A stretch of DNA of 54,441 nucleotides, from contig PALE01000007.1 of the NCBI GenBank assembly GCA_002706445.1, forward strand, positions 1 through 54,441, written 5' to 3'. Source of the stretch: Erythrobacteraceae bacterium. GTDB taxonomy: Bacteria > Pseudomonadota > Alphaproteobacteria > Sphingomonadales > Sphingomonadaceae. A program made the translations under genes and the position numbers. The number at the start of each line of letters is the position of its first letter. Position 1 is the first letter of the stretch. Shown here piece after piece: positions 19,397-30,785 of the stretch. Below the pieces are notes generated by a model. It was not told where the DNA came from, did not search any database, and saw only the letters and a list, made by a program, of their open reading frames with translations.

Positions 19397-20152
19397 ATGG
19401 CTGATTGGAATGAACCTTCGCAGTCCCGCCAGGGCTTCGGCTCGGTGCCGCGCACCGGCGGTGTTGCTGCGGGTGAGAGCTATGACGCGGGCCTGCGTTC
19501 GTACATGCTCTCGATTTACAACTACATGGCTTCGGGCGTGCTGCTGACCGGCATCGTCGCGCTGCTGTTTTCGTGGGGTGGCTCGGAATCGATCATCGGT
19601 TCGCTCTACCTCAGCGGAAGCCCGCTGATCTGGGTCATCAAGTTTGCCCCGCTGGCCTTCATCCTTGCGATGAGCTTTGGCCTGAACCGTATGAGCACTT
19701 TCACGCTGCAGCTCGTTTTCTGGTCCTTCGCGGCCGTGATGGGCATGTCGATTTCGACGATTTTTCTCGTCTACACGGGTGAATCGATCGCCACGACCTT
19801 CTTTGCGACGGCTGCTGCTTTCGCCGGTCTTTCGCTGTGGGGTTACACCACCAAGAAAGACATTTCGGGCTGGGGCAGCTTCCTGATTATGGGCGTCATC
19901 GGCCTGATCATCGCCAGCATCATCAACATCTTCCTCGGTTCCGAGACGATGGCATTTGTCATCAGCGGCATCGGTGTGCTGATCTTTGCCGGCCTGACCG
20001 CCTACGACACGCAGCGTCTGAAGAACGACTACCAATATCTGCGCGGAACCGAGTTCATGGGCAAGGCGATCATCATGGGCGCCACCAGCCTGTATCTCGA
20101 CTTCGTCAACATGTTCCTGTTCCTGCTGCACTTCCTCGGCAGCCGCGAGTAG
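19397..20152 (+). CDS. Bax inhibitor-1/YccA-YbhL family membrane protein
   Basis: The 251-residue product has seven hydrophobic segments typical of the BI-1 (UPF0005) family, integral membrane proteins related to Ca2+-leak and proteostasis functions. The N-terminal 30 residues are polar (rich in Gly, Ser, Arg). The region TAYDTQRLKNDY just before the last helix carries the family's conserved Asp. The ATG at 19397 follows AAAAGGA. The structured leader upstream and a hairpin downstream suggest a monocistronic unit. Confidence 0.9.
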   Translation: MADWNEPSQSRQGFGSVPRTGGVAAGESYDAGLRSYMLSIYNYMASGVLLTGIVALLFSWGGSESIIGSLYLSGSPLIWVIKFAPLAFILAMSFGLNRMSTFTLQLVFWSFAAVMGMSISTIFLVYTGESIATTFFATAAAFAGLSLWGYTTKKDISGWGSFLIMGVIGLIIASIINIFLGSETMAFVISGIGVLIFAGLTAYDTQRLKNDYQYLRGTEFMGKAIIMGATSLYLDFVNMFLFLLHFLGSRE

Positions 20153-20221
20153 TCCTCGCAAAGGCTTGCCGGACTGCCGGACGGGGCAGAACGCCCCAAC
20201 AAACTGTTGAAACAAGTGAAT

Positions 20222-20249
20222 GCCCGGAGCCTACCCATAGGCTTCGGGC
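20222..20249 (+). terminator. Terminator hairpin after the BI-1 family gene
   Basis: Twelve-base arms GCCCGGAGCCTA and TAGGCTTCGGGC pair with a single G-U wobble around the loop CCCA, followed by ATTTGCTTT. It is the strongest intrinsic terminator candidate in the window. Confidence 0.75.
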
Positions 20250-20391
20250 ATTTGCTTTGGCATACGGGCGGCTAACGTGGCTTCCCCTGCGCCGATGCGC
20301 CGCTTCAGACGCGAGCAAGGGTTGGAAGTGCACGATGCACACAGTTTCGAAGGGGGCATCCTTTCGACGGGAAGGATTATCGAGAGAGACC

Positions 20392-21318
20392 ATGGCAAGC
20401 ACACCAACGGACAAAGCGCGCAAGATCAGCGCGCCGATCAAGATTGCCAGCGTGGCGGTAGGGGTCGCGCTGCTCGCGGCCTGCGCCACACCCGCTCCGC
20501 CGCCGCCTCCGCCGCCCCCTCCGCCGCCTCCGCCTGCGGTCGAGCGGATTCCCTATCGCCCGATCCCGCCGGGCGGCGCATCCTACGTGATGCAGATTCC
20601 GGGCAAGAACCTGCTCGGCCAACGCCAGACGATCAATCGCGGCATCTCCGAAGACGAGAAGGTGTGGCACTTCCGTTCGGCCTGGAACGTTGCGGCGCTC
20701 AACTGCACTACGGCGCAGTATGAACCGATCCTCACCGGCTACAGCGCCTATATCAAGGACCACGCGACCGCGCTGCGTCGGGTCAATGACCGTATCGATG
20801 CAGAGTACCGCCGCGAGGCCGCGTCGCGCCGCGATGGTATCATGGCGCGCGAGGCGCAGATGACCGCGGTCTATAACTTCTTCGCCCTGCCGCCTGCCCG
20901 CGCGCGTTTCTGCCGCGCAGCGCTCGACATTGCGAACCGCCACAATCTCGCACCGCCTTCCGATCCGATTGCCTTTGCGAAGGACAATTTCGACCTGATC
21001 GAAGAGCCGTTCGAACTGTTCTTCGAAGAATACGAGCAGTACCAGCGCAGCTCGGCGCAGTGGGATGCTCGCTACGGCGAACGTTACGGAGCCTCGCAGC
21101 CCGGCTGGGTCGCAGTGCAGGAAGCGCGCGCGAACGGAGTCGTGATCCCGACAGTCACCAGCGACCCGACCATGGTCGTGACCTCGGCAGGCCCCGCTGG
21201 CGCGGTGACCGATCCCGAGACGGGCGTCGCTGTCCCGGTGGTGCCGGTGCAGGAGAACGTGATCTCGCAGCCGATCACCCAGCCTGTCCCCAGCGACGAG
21301 GACGGCGCGCAAAACTAG
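20392..21318 (+). CDS. Lipoprotein with a 13-proline run, function unknown
   Basis: The 308-residue product has a lipoprotein signal (VALLAACATPAP, acylated Cys in LAAC at about residue 29). It is followed directly by 13 consecutive prolines, which should make translation dependent on elongation factor P. The mature part is soluble and acidic, with conserved-looking segments (FRSAWNVAALNC, YNFFALPPARARFC) and a Val/Pro-rich tail. The ATG at 20392 follows GAGAGAG; the frame is open far upstream, but that part overlaps the BI-1 gene. I do not recognise the family; an outer-membrane-anchored lipoprotein is the likely form. Confidence 0.75.
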   Translation: MASTPTDKARKISAPIKIASVAVGVALLAACATPAPPPPPPPPPPPPPAVERIPYRPIPPGGASYVMQIPGKNLLGQRQTINRGISEDEKVWHFRSAWNVAALNCTTAQYEPILTGYSAYIKDHATALRRVNDRIDAEYRREAASRRDGIMAREAQMTAVYNFFALPPARARFCRAALDIANRHNLAPPSDPIAFAKDNFDLIEEPFELFFEEYEQYQRSSAQWDARYGERYGASQPGWVAVQEARANGVVIPTVTSDPTMVVTSAGPAGAVTDPETGVAVPVVPVQENVISQPITQPVPSDEDGAQN

Positions 21319-21365
21319 GCATACCGATAAGCCAGATGCCAAGCGGGCTTGCGTCAGCGAGCCGC

Positions 21366-21545
21366 TGCGCTTAGGCGCGAGAAACGCCTCGGTAACGGGA
21401 ATGCGGTTCAATTCCGCAGCTGTCCCTGCAACTGTAAGCGGTGAGTGGCCGGTTCGACATGCCACTGAGGGAGTCATTTCCGGCCCCTTGGGAAGGTGAA
21501 CCGGCGGCAGCGACCCGCGAGCCAGGAGACCGACCGGAGCGTGTC
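21366..21545 (+). ncRNA. Cobalamin (adenosylcobalamin) riboswitch
   Basis: The conserved core is present: GGGAATGCGGTTCAATTCCG, then GCTGTCCCTGCAACTGTAAG, and the B12 box GAGCCAGGAGACCGACC near 21519-21535. The paired regions between them (GCCACTGAGG and GGGAAGGTGAACCGG) also fit. It lies in the 347-base gap ahead of a BtuB-like receptor gene, so it should lower receptor expression when cobalamin is abundant. About 120 bases of expression platform follow, whose alternative fold I did not resolve. Confidence 0.95.
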
Positions 21546-21665
21546 GCTTGTTGCCCCGCTCAGGGATTGGCGTGGCGCGGAGGAATTTCGTTTCGAGCGA
21601 CGACTGTGCTGGCCGTGAGGACACCCCCTCGCGGTCATTGTTGTTGCTCGATCGGAAGGAACCCG

Positions 21666-24690
<3,025 letters not shown>

Positions 24691-24746
24691 GCCCGGGGCA
24701 AATGACCCTTTAAATTGGCCGCATCACTCCTTAGGTGCACCGCAGC

Positions 24747-25880
24747 ATGGATATTGAAACTCTTCTCGACTTTCGTGATATCGAAAAATGCCCGCGGCTT
24801 GTCATCAAGATCGGGTCGGCACTGCTGGTCCATCCGGATGGTGAACCCCGCTTCGACTGGCTGCGCACCGTAGCGCACGAGGTCGCCGGCGCGCGCGAGC
24901 GCGGGCAAGAGGTGATCGTGGTCGCCTCGGGTTCGGTTGCGCTCGGCGCGGCGATGCTCGATCTGCCCGGCGGCGGGCGCGAAACGCTCGCTCATGCACA
25001 GGCGGCAGCTTCGGTGGGGCAGGTCTATCTTGCATCGACATGGGCGCAGATGTTTGCCGAGCATGGCCTCAAGGCAGGGCAGGTGCTTCTCACGCTCGAC
25101 GATCTGGAAAACCGCAGCCGCTATCTCAACGCGCGCGAGACCTTGCGCGAATTGCTCGAACGCGGCGCGGTGCCGATCATCAACGAAAACGACACCACCG
25201 CCACGCAGGAACTCAAGTTCGGCGATAACGACCGTCTGGCCGCCCGCGTTGCGCAGGCGAGCGATGCCAATGGCGTGCTGTTGCTGACCGATGTTGACGG
25301 CCTTTACACCAAACACCCCGACGAACCCGATGCAGAGCTGCTGCGCGTGGTTCACAAGATGACGCCGCGCATTCACGAAATGGCGACGGGCGGTTCGGGT
25401 TCGGGCATGGGCTCGGGCGGCATGGCGTCGAAATTGCAGGCCGCCGAGATCGCAGGCCGCGCAGGAATCGCGCTCGCTATCCTGAGCGGGACCGAGCAAT
25501 ATCCGATCGGCCGCGCACTGAGCGCCGACCTCGGCACGGTCTTCCTGCCCAAGCGCGACGACAACGCTTTCAAATCGTGGATCGGCGGGCGCATGCGCTT
25601 CAACGGCTCGATCCGCGTCGATGACGGTGCCGTCCGCGCCCTGCACAATGGCAAGAGCCTGCTGGCAGCCGGCGTGATCGAGGTCTTTGGCGCTTTCGAG
25701 CGCGGCGATGTGATCGCGATCGAGGATGCGCAGGGGCGGATGATCGCCAAGGGTATGGTCGAATACGACTCTCCCGATTGCGAGAAGATCAAGGGCCTTC
25801 GCAGCGAGGAAGTCGCCGATGAACTGGGCCACCTCCCGCGCTCGGCAGTGATCCACCGAGACCAGATGGTGATGCTCTAA
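24747..25880 (+). CDS. proB: Glutamate 5-kinase
   Basis: ProB phosphorylates glutamate in the first step of proline synthesis. The 377-residue product has the amino acid kinase domain (LVIKIGSALLV near the N-terminus, VASGSVALGA, INENDTTATQELKFGDND with the substrate site, LLTDVDGLYT, GSGSGMGSGGMASK) and a C-terminal PUA domain from about residue 280. The ATG at 24747 is preferred to a GTG 12 bases upstream. proA is not in the window; an SDR gene follows after 4 bases. Confidence 0.95.
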   Translation: MDIETLLDFRDIEKCPRLVIKIGSALLVHPDGEPRFDWLRTVAHEVAGARERGQEVIVVASGSVALGAAMLDLPGGGRETLAHAQAAASVGQVYLASTWAQMFAEHGLKAGQVLLTLDDLENRSRYLNARETLRELLERGAVPIINENDTTATQELKFGDNDRLAARVAQASDANGVLLLTDVDGLYTKHPDEPDAELLRVVHKMTPRIHEMATGGSGSGMGSGGMASKLQAAEIAGRAGIALAILSGTEQYPIGRALSADLGTVFLPKRDDNAFKSWIGGRMRFNGSIRVDDGAVRALHNGKSLLAAGVIEVFGAFERGDVIAIEDAQGRMIAKGMVEYDSPDCEKIKGLRSEEVADELGHLPRSAVIHRDQMVML

Positions 25881-25884
25881 GCTG

Positions 25885-26793
25885 ATGGCTGTGCTGGCGA
25901 TCACGGGGGCGACCGGCTTTGTTGGGAGCGCGGCGCTCGATGTGGCGCTGGAAGCGGGACATACGGTCCGCGCATTGACCCGCCGCGATCAGACCGCCCG
26001 TGCGGGCGTGCAGTGGATCAAGGGCACACTCGAAGACACGGCTGCGCTCGCTGAATTGTGCAGCGGTGCCGATGCGGTGGTCCATATTGCGGGCCTCACC
26101 AACACGCCAGATCCTGCGGAGTTCGAGGCCGCCAACGTCATCGGAACCGACGCGATGATCGCCGCTGTCAAGGGAGCCGGTGTCAAACGCTTTGTCTTCG
26201 TCTCCTCGCTCGCGGCACGCGAACCCAAGCTTTCCGCCTATGGCGCGTCGAAAGCGCGGGCCGAAACGCTGGTCGAGGCATCGGGTCTGCAATGGACAAT
26301 CGTGCGCCCGCCTGCGGTCTATGGCCCGCGTGATGTCGATATGTTCGAGCTGTTCAAGACCGCCAAAATGGGCGTGGTGCCGCTGCCCCCGGGCGGAGCG
26401 ACCTCGATCATCCACGCTTCCGATCTTGCGCGTCTGCTGGTCGCGCTCGCTGTCAAGAACACGCGGCGGGCGATCTTCGAGCCCGACGACGGTCGCGAGG
26501 GCGGCTGGTCGCACAAGGAACTGGCGCAGGCGATAGGCCGCGCTGTCGGCAAGAAAGCGGTGTTCGCGCCGCATCTGCCCAAACCGGTGCTGGGGATCGC
26601 TGCGCAGGCGGACAAACTGCTGCGCGGCGACAAGGCCAAGCTGACCGCTGACCGCGTGGGCTATATGGCGCATCCTAACTGGGTTTCGCGCTGGGACCGC
26701 AAGCTGCCGCCCGACGTGTGGGAACCGCAGATCGAAGGCGAGCTGGGCCTCAAAGCGACTGCCGATTGGTATAAGGCCGAAGGCTGGCTGTAG
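25885..26793 (+). CDS. NAD(P)-dependent epimerase/dehydratase-like extended SDR protein
   Basis: The 302-residue product is an extended or atypical short-chain dehydrogenase. It has a Rossmann loop at the N-terminus (ITGATGFVGSAAL, TGxxGxxG pattern), VVHIAGLTNT, FVSSLAAR, and a YGASK catalytic Tyr/Lys pair at about residues 114-118. Proteins of this shape include complex I NDUFA9-like and nucleoside-sugar epimerases; nothing here decides the substrate. It starts 4 bases after proB and is probably co-transcribed. It ends 3 bases from the converging cysH stop. Confidence 0.8.
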   Translation: MAVLAITGATGFVGSAALDVALEAGHTVRALTRRDQTARAGVQWIKGTLEDTAALAELCSGADAVVHIAGLTNTPDPAEFEAANVIGTDAMIAAVKGAGVKRFVFVSSLAAREPKLSAYGASKARAETLVEASGLQWTIVRPPAVYGPRDVDMFELFKTAKMGVVPLPPGGATSIIHASDLARLLVALAVKNTRRAIFEPDDGREGGWSHKELAQAIGRAVGKKAVFAPHLPKPVLGIAAQADKLLRGDKAKLTADRVGYMAHPNWVSRWDRKLPPDVWEPQIEGELGLKATADWYKAEGWL

Positions 26794-26796
26794 CCC

Positions 26797-27588
26797 TTAA
26801 AGGAAGGGTTCCTCGCCCGGCTTGTGGATGCCGCATTCGGTTTTGTCCCATCCCTTCCAGCGGCCCGAGCGCGGGTCTTCGCCGGGCGCAACCTTGTGTG
26901 TGCAGGGCTCGCAACCGATCGAGGGGAAGCCCTTGGCGACCAGCGGGTGGCGGGGCAGATCGTGCTCTTCGAAATAGGCGGCGATATCCTCGGCGGTCCA
27001 ATCGATCAGCGGGTTGATCTTGAGCCGACCCTGCGCGTCCGACGTATCGACTTCGAAGCGCGGGAGATTGGCTCTGGTCGATGACTGGAACGCCTTGCGC
27101 CCGGTAAAGCTCGCATCGAACCGGTCGAGCGCCTTTTCGAGCGGCTTGACCTTGCGGATTTCGCAGCAACCATCGGGATCATAGGACCAGCGCAGGCCGC
27201 TCTCGTCCTTGGCCTTGAGATCGGCTTCGTCCGGGGTAAGGATTTGAAGGTTTGTCAGGCCGAGCCGTTCCACCAGCAGATCGCGATATTCGATCGTTTC
27301 GGCAAAATGCTTGCCGGTTTCGAGGAACAGCACGGGGATGTCGGGATCGACCTCGGCCAGCAGGTGCAGCAGCACAGCGCTTTCCGCGCCGAAGCTCGAA
27401 ACGGTGGCTACATCGCCTGCGAGATTTCCCTTGATGACTGCGTCGAGCATTTCCTGCGTCGAGGAGCCGCGGAACATGCGGTTAAGACGCACGGCATCGT
27501 GCTCGGTAAAGCGCGGGCCGGTGTCGAGCCGGTCGATGGCGCGGTCGGCAGCTTGCGCGGCGGTGAGAGGGGCGTTGGGCTTATTCAT
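26797..27588 (-). CDS. cysH: Assimilatory adenylyl-sulfate (APS/PAPS) reductase CysH
   Basis: CysH reduces activated sulfate to sulfite using thioredoxin. The 263-residue product has the PAPS-reductase fold (SSFGAESAVLLHL, PVLFLETGKHF). The 4Fe-4S ligand set CC (141-142) plus CxxC (226-229, IGCEPCT), and the catalytic Cys in ECGIH (252), are also present. Both cysteine pairs mark the Fe-S-containing class, which usually favours APS; the E. coli PAPS enzyme lacks them. It is the last gene of the sulfur operon; its ATG overlaps the DUF934 gene by 8 bases. Confidence 0.94.
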   Translation of the reverse strand: MNKPNAPLTAAQAADRAIDRLDTGPRFTEHDAVRLNRMFRGSSTQEMLDAVIKGNLAGDVATVSSFGAESAVLLHLLAEVDPDIPVLFLETGKHFAETIEYRDLLVERLGLTNLQILTPDEADLKAKDESGLRWSYDPDGCCEIRKVKPLEKALDRFDASFTGRKAFQSSTRANLPRFEVDTSDAQGRLKINPLIDWTAEDIAAYFEEHDLPRHPLVAKGFPSIGCEPCTHKVAPGEDPRSGRWKGWDKTECGIHKPGEEPFL

Positions 27589-28033
27589 GGCGCAATTCCT
27601 GAATGGTGCGGCGGCCGTCGACGGTGCGCTGATAGACATTGTCCCAGGTCGCAAAGGCGCGCGCGGCGTCTTCTTCGTCGAGGCGCTTGTCGGGGGCAAA
27701 GGCATCGAAGCCGCAGCGGCGCATGTGCGAAAGCTGGTCGATCAACACGTCGCCCACTGCGCGCAATTCGCCGGTGTAGCCAGCTTCGCGCAGGATGCGG
27801 GCAGCGGAATAGCCGCGCCCGTCGCCGAAGCTGGGGAAGTTCACTTCGACCAGCGCGATGCGGTCGAGATAAGGCAGCAGCACGCGGGCATCGTCGCCCG
27901 GCTCGATGCGGACGGCGGTGGCGTTGGTCTGGTCGCAGCAGGCATCGACGGTGACGGTGCCGTGATCGACGACCTCGTCATCGCGGAAACGGAACTGCAC
28001 GTCGTCCGGGCTTGTGCCGAGATCATGCCCCAT
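27581..28033 (-). CDS. DUF934 family protein
   Basis: The 150-residue product matches the DUF934 family, small cytoplasmic proteins encoded next to cysI and cysH in many proteobacteria and thought to act in sulfite reduction. Visible features are VLLPYLDRIALVEVNFPSF and GRGYSAARILREAGYTGELR, the core of the family, followed by RRCGFDAFAPD. The exact biochemical role is not established. It overlaps cysI by 11 bases and cysH by 8, so it is embedded in the operon. Confidence 0.85.
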   Translation of the reverse strand: MGHDLGTSPDDVQFRFRDDEVVDHGTVTVDACCDQTNATAVRIEPGDDARVLLPYLDRIALVEVNFPSFGDGRGYSAARILREAGYTGELRAVGDVLIDQLSHMRRCGFDAFAPDKRLDEEDAARAFATWDNVYQRTVDGRRTIQELRHE

Positions 28034-29657
28034 AAAGCGCCTCCTTGAAGGGTTCCATGCCGATACGGCGGTAGGTGTCGAGGAAGCGCTCCTCGCCCTG
28101 TCTCTGTTCGAGATAGACGTCGGTTACCTTGTCGACCGCTTCGATCACGCCGTCTTCGGTGAAGCCGGGGCCGGTGATCTTGGCGAGGCTGGTGTCCTCG
28201 GCCTCGCTGCCACCGAGCGAAAGCTGATAGTTCTCGGTGCCCTTCTTATCGACGCCGAGAATACCGATGTGGCCTGCGTGGTGGTGGCCGCAGGCGTTGA
28301 TGCAGCCGGAGATTTTCATCTTCAGCTCGCCCAGCCTGGCCGTCTTGTCCGAAGCGTCGAAGCGTTCGGAAATGCGCTGTGCAAGCGGGATCGAACGCGC
28401 ATTGGCAAGCGCGCAATAGTCGAGGCCGGGACAGGCGATCATGTCCTCGATCGTGTCCATATTGGGTGCGCCGAGACCTGCCGTTTCAAGCTCGGTCCAG
28501 AGCGCATGGAGATCGGCGATCTTCACATGCGGCAGCACGACATTCTGCGTGTGCATGATGCGCAGTTCGTCAAAGCTGTACTGCTTGGCGAGCCGCGCCA
28601 TGATGCGAATTTGCTCGCCGGTCGCATCGCCGGGGATGCCGCCGACGGGCTTCAAGGAGATGACTGCCGAGACATAGCTGTCGTGCTTGTGGCGGTGGGT
28701 GTTGCGATCGACCCAGACGGCGAAATCGGGGTCCGAGCGATCGACCTGCTTTGTGCCGTCCTCAAAAGCGGGATCGGCAAAGTGGGTGCGGATACGCTCG
28801 AGCTCGGCCAGCGGCGGTTCGATGCCCTGCGAAAGCAGATGCGCGAATTCTTCCTCGACCTGACGCGTGTATTCGTCCTTGCCGAGTTCGTGGACGAGGA
28901 TTTTGATCCGTGCCTTGTATTTGTTGTCGCGGCGACCGTAGCGGTTGTAGACGCGCAGGCACGCCTCGGCATAGGTGATCAGCTGATCGAGCGGCACGAA
29001 GTTGCGGATCATCGGCGCGATCATGGGGGTGCGACCCATGCCGCCGCCAACGTAGAAACGCGCTCCCAATTCGCCAGCTTCGTTCTGGACGATCTGGATA
29101 CCGATATCGTGCAGGCGCATCGCCGCGCGGTCCTTTTCAGCCGCGATCACAGCGATCTTGAACTTGCGGGGCAGATAGGTGAACTCCGGGTGGAAGCTCG
29201 ACCACTGGCGCATCAGCTCGGCATAGGGGCGCGGATCGACCAGCTCGTCCGCCGCAGCGCCCGCGAAGTGATCCGACGAGATATTGCGGATGCAGTTCCC
29301 GCTGGTCTGGATCGCGTGCATCTCGACCTTGGCGAGATCAGCGAGGATATCGGCGGCATCCTCCAGCTTGATCCAGTTGTATTGCAGGTTCTGGCGCGTG
29401 GTGAAGTGGCCGTATCCGCGGTCATATTTGTCCGCGATATCGCCCAGCGCGTGCATCTGGCGGCTGTTGAGCGTGCCATAGGGGATGGCGACGCGCAGCA
29501 TATAGGCGTGCAGTTGCAGATAGAGCCCGTTCATCAGCCGCAGCGGCTTGAACTGGTCTTCGGTCAGCTTGCCTTCGAGACGGCGGCGCGCCTGATCGCG
29601 GAATTCTTCCACGCGGGCATCGACCATCGCCTGGTCATAGTGGTCGTAGGAATACAT
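28023..29657 (-). CDS. cysI: Sulfite/nitrite reductase, siroheme and 4Fe-4S hemoprotein
   Basis: This enzyme makes the six-electron reduction of sulfite to sulfide (the family also includes nitrite reductases). The 544-residue product has two ferredoxin-like half domains (FTTRQNLQYNWIKLED near 85-100). The siroheme/4Fe-4S ligands are four cysteines: C409 and C415 (CPGLDYC), C452 and C456 (GCINAC), followed by GHHHAGHIG. The neighbours cysH, DUF934 and cobA argue for sulfite. No flavoprotein subunit gene (cysJ) is present, so a ferredoxin-type donor is likely. Confidence 0.93.
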   Translation of the reverse strand: MYSYDHYDQAMVDARVEEFRDQARRRLEGKLTEDQFKPLRLMNGLYLQLHAYMLRVAIPYGTLNSRQMHALGDIADKYDRGYGHFTTRQNLQYNWIKLEDAADILADLAKVEMHAIQTSGNCIRNISSDHFAGAAADELVDPRPYAELMRQWSSFHPEFTYLPRKFKIAVIAAEKDRAAMRLHDIGIQIVQNEAGELGARFYVGGGMGRTPMIAPMIRNFVPLDQLITYAEACLRVYNRYGRRDNKYKARIKILVHELGKDEYTRQVEEEFAHLLSQGIEPPLAELERIRTHFADPAFEDGTKQVDRSDPDFAVWVDRNTHRHKHDSYVSAVISLKPVGGIPGDATGEQIRIMARLAKQYSFDELRIMHTQNVVLPHVKIADLHALWTELETAGLGAPNMDTIEDMIACPGLDYCALANARSIPLAQRISERFDASDKTARLGELKMKISGCINACGHHHAGHIGILGVDKKGTENYQLSLGGSEAEDTSLAKITGPGFTEDGVIEAVDKVTDVYLEQRQGEERFLDTYRRIGMEPFKEALYGA

Positions 29658-29956
29658 CAGATTACCCAGTCAATCGCTTCGGGGGATTGCGGTTTGAGAG
29701 TGAGGTCGGGGCGCACGGTGGGGCCGAGCGCGCGGATACGATCCTTGATATGCGCAGGGCGGACCTTGCCGTCGTCTTCGCGCGTTGCCTGAATGGAATA
29801 GGGCACGTTGACGCGGCGCAGCGCCTCTTCGCGGGCGAGGATTTCCTCGGCCTGCTCGCCCACGTCGACCGCATCGTCGACATAGAGCGACCAGTCTGCG
29901 CCGTTCCACCATGTGACGGCGCCGGTCTTAAGGTCGTTTCCGGTGAGAATGATCAT
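29657..29956 (-). CDS. DUF2849 family protein
   Basis: The 99-residue product is of the DUF2849 family, found between the SUMT gene and cysI in alphaproteobacterial sulfur operons. Visible features are an N-terminal strand pair (ILTGNDLKTGAVTWW) and a helix rich in Glu and Ala (AEEILAREEALRRVNVP). It has no cysteines and no membrane segment. It overlaps cysI by one base at its stop and cobA by 4 bases at its start. Function unknown; a small accessory role in siroheme or sulfite metabolism is inferred from context. Confidence 0.8.
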   Translation of the reverse strand: MIILTGNDLKTGAVTWWNGADWSLYVDDAVDVGEQAEEILAREEALRRVNVPYSIQATREDDGKVRPAHIKDRIRALGPTVRPDLTLKPQSPEAIDWVI

Positions 29957-30708
29957 TGATGGGCCTCCACGGCAAGCTGCGCGACGTCCACATCTTCGCG
30001 CGCGGTCACTTCGCCGATGACGATCAGCGCGGGGCTGACCACGGCTTCGCGCTCGACCAGATCGGGGAGCGCCGCCAGAGGCCCGCGTAGCACGCGCATT
30101 TCTGGACGAGCGGCGTTTTCGATCACGGCGAGAGGCATGTCGGGGGCGAGCCCGTCCGCCATCAGCTTCTCGGCAATCTGCGGCGCGGTTTTGACGCCCA
30201 TGTAGATCACCAGCGTGCGGCCCTTGCCGGCAAGGCCCGACCAGTCCTGATCGGACAGCCCCTTGCACTGACCAGCGACGAAGCTGACCACGCTGGAGGC
30301 ATCGCGGTGGGTGAGCGCGATCTGGGCGGCTGCGGCTGCGCCGTTTGCAGCAGAGATGCCGGGAACGATTTCGACCGGCACACCGGCGGCGCGCGCGGCT
30401 TCGGCTTCTTCGCCGCCGCGTCCGAAGATCAGCGGGTCGCCGCCTTTCAGACGCACGACATTGCGTCCCGAGCGCGCGAGCATGATCAGCAACTCGTTCA
30501 TATCTTCCTGCGGCATGGTGTGGCGTGCACGCCGCTTTGCGACAGAAATGAGCCGCGCATCGCGAGAGGCAAGCGCGAGAATGTCTGCGCTCACCAGCCC
30601 GTCATGCACGACGACATCCGCCTCCCCGATCAGCCGCGCGGCGCGCAGCGTGAGAAGGTCGGGATCGCCGGGGCCTGCGCCCACGAGGTATATTGTGCCA
30701 CTGTTCAT
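29953..30708 (-). CDS. cobA: Uroporphyrinogen-III C-methyltransferase (SUMT)
   Basis: SUMT methylates uroporphyrinogen III twice to make precorrin-2, precursor of siroheme for CysI and of cobalamin. The 251-residue product has the family signatures VGAGPGDPDLLTLRA at the N-terminus, RLKGGDPLIFGRGGEE in the middle and LVIYMG near 165. It lacks the dehydrogenase/ferrochelatase half of CysG, so those steps must be encoded elsewhere. It is the first gene of the overlapping sulfur operon, 77 bases after the MscS stop. Confidence 0.94.
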   Translation of the reverse strand: MNSGTIYLVGAGPGDPDLLTLRAARLIGEADVVVHDGLVSADILALASRDARLISVAKRRARHTMPQEDMNELLIMLARSGRNVVRLKGGDPLIFGRGGEEAEAARAAGVPVEIVPGISAANGAAAAAQIALTHRDASSVVSFVAGQCKGLSDQDWSGLAGKGRTLVIYMGVKTAPQIAEKLMADGLAPDMPLAVIENAARPEMRVLRGPLAALPDLVEREAVVSPALIVIGEVTAREDVDVAQLAVEAHQ

Positions 30709-30785
30709 GGCGATGCAGATGCGCGAGGCCGCGTCTGATCGCCAGCGAGAATGGATTGGGGGTGGTGAAGGTAAGCTTTCGGCCC

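Noticed and set aside
28014..29792. A 592-codon frame on the plus strand
   Set aside because: It is antisense to cysI, whose motifs are unmistakable; the frame is open only because of high GC in third positions.
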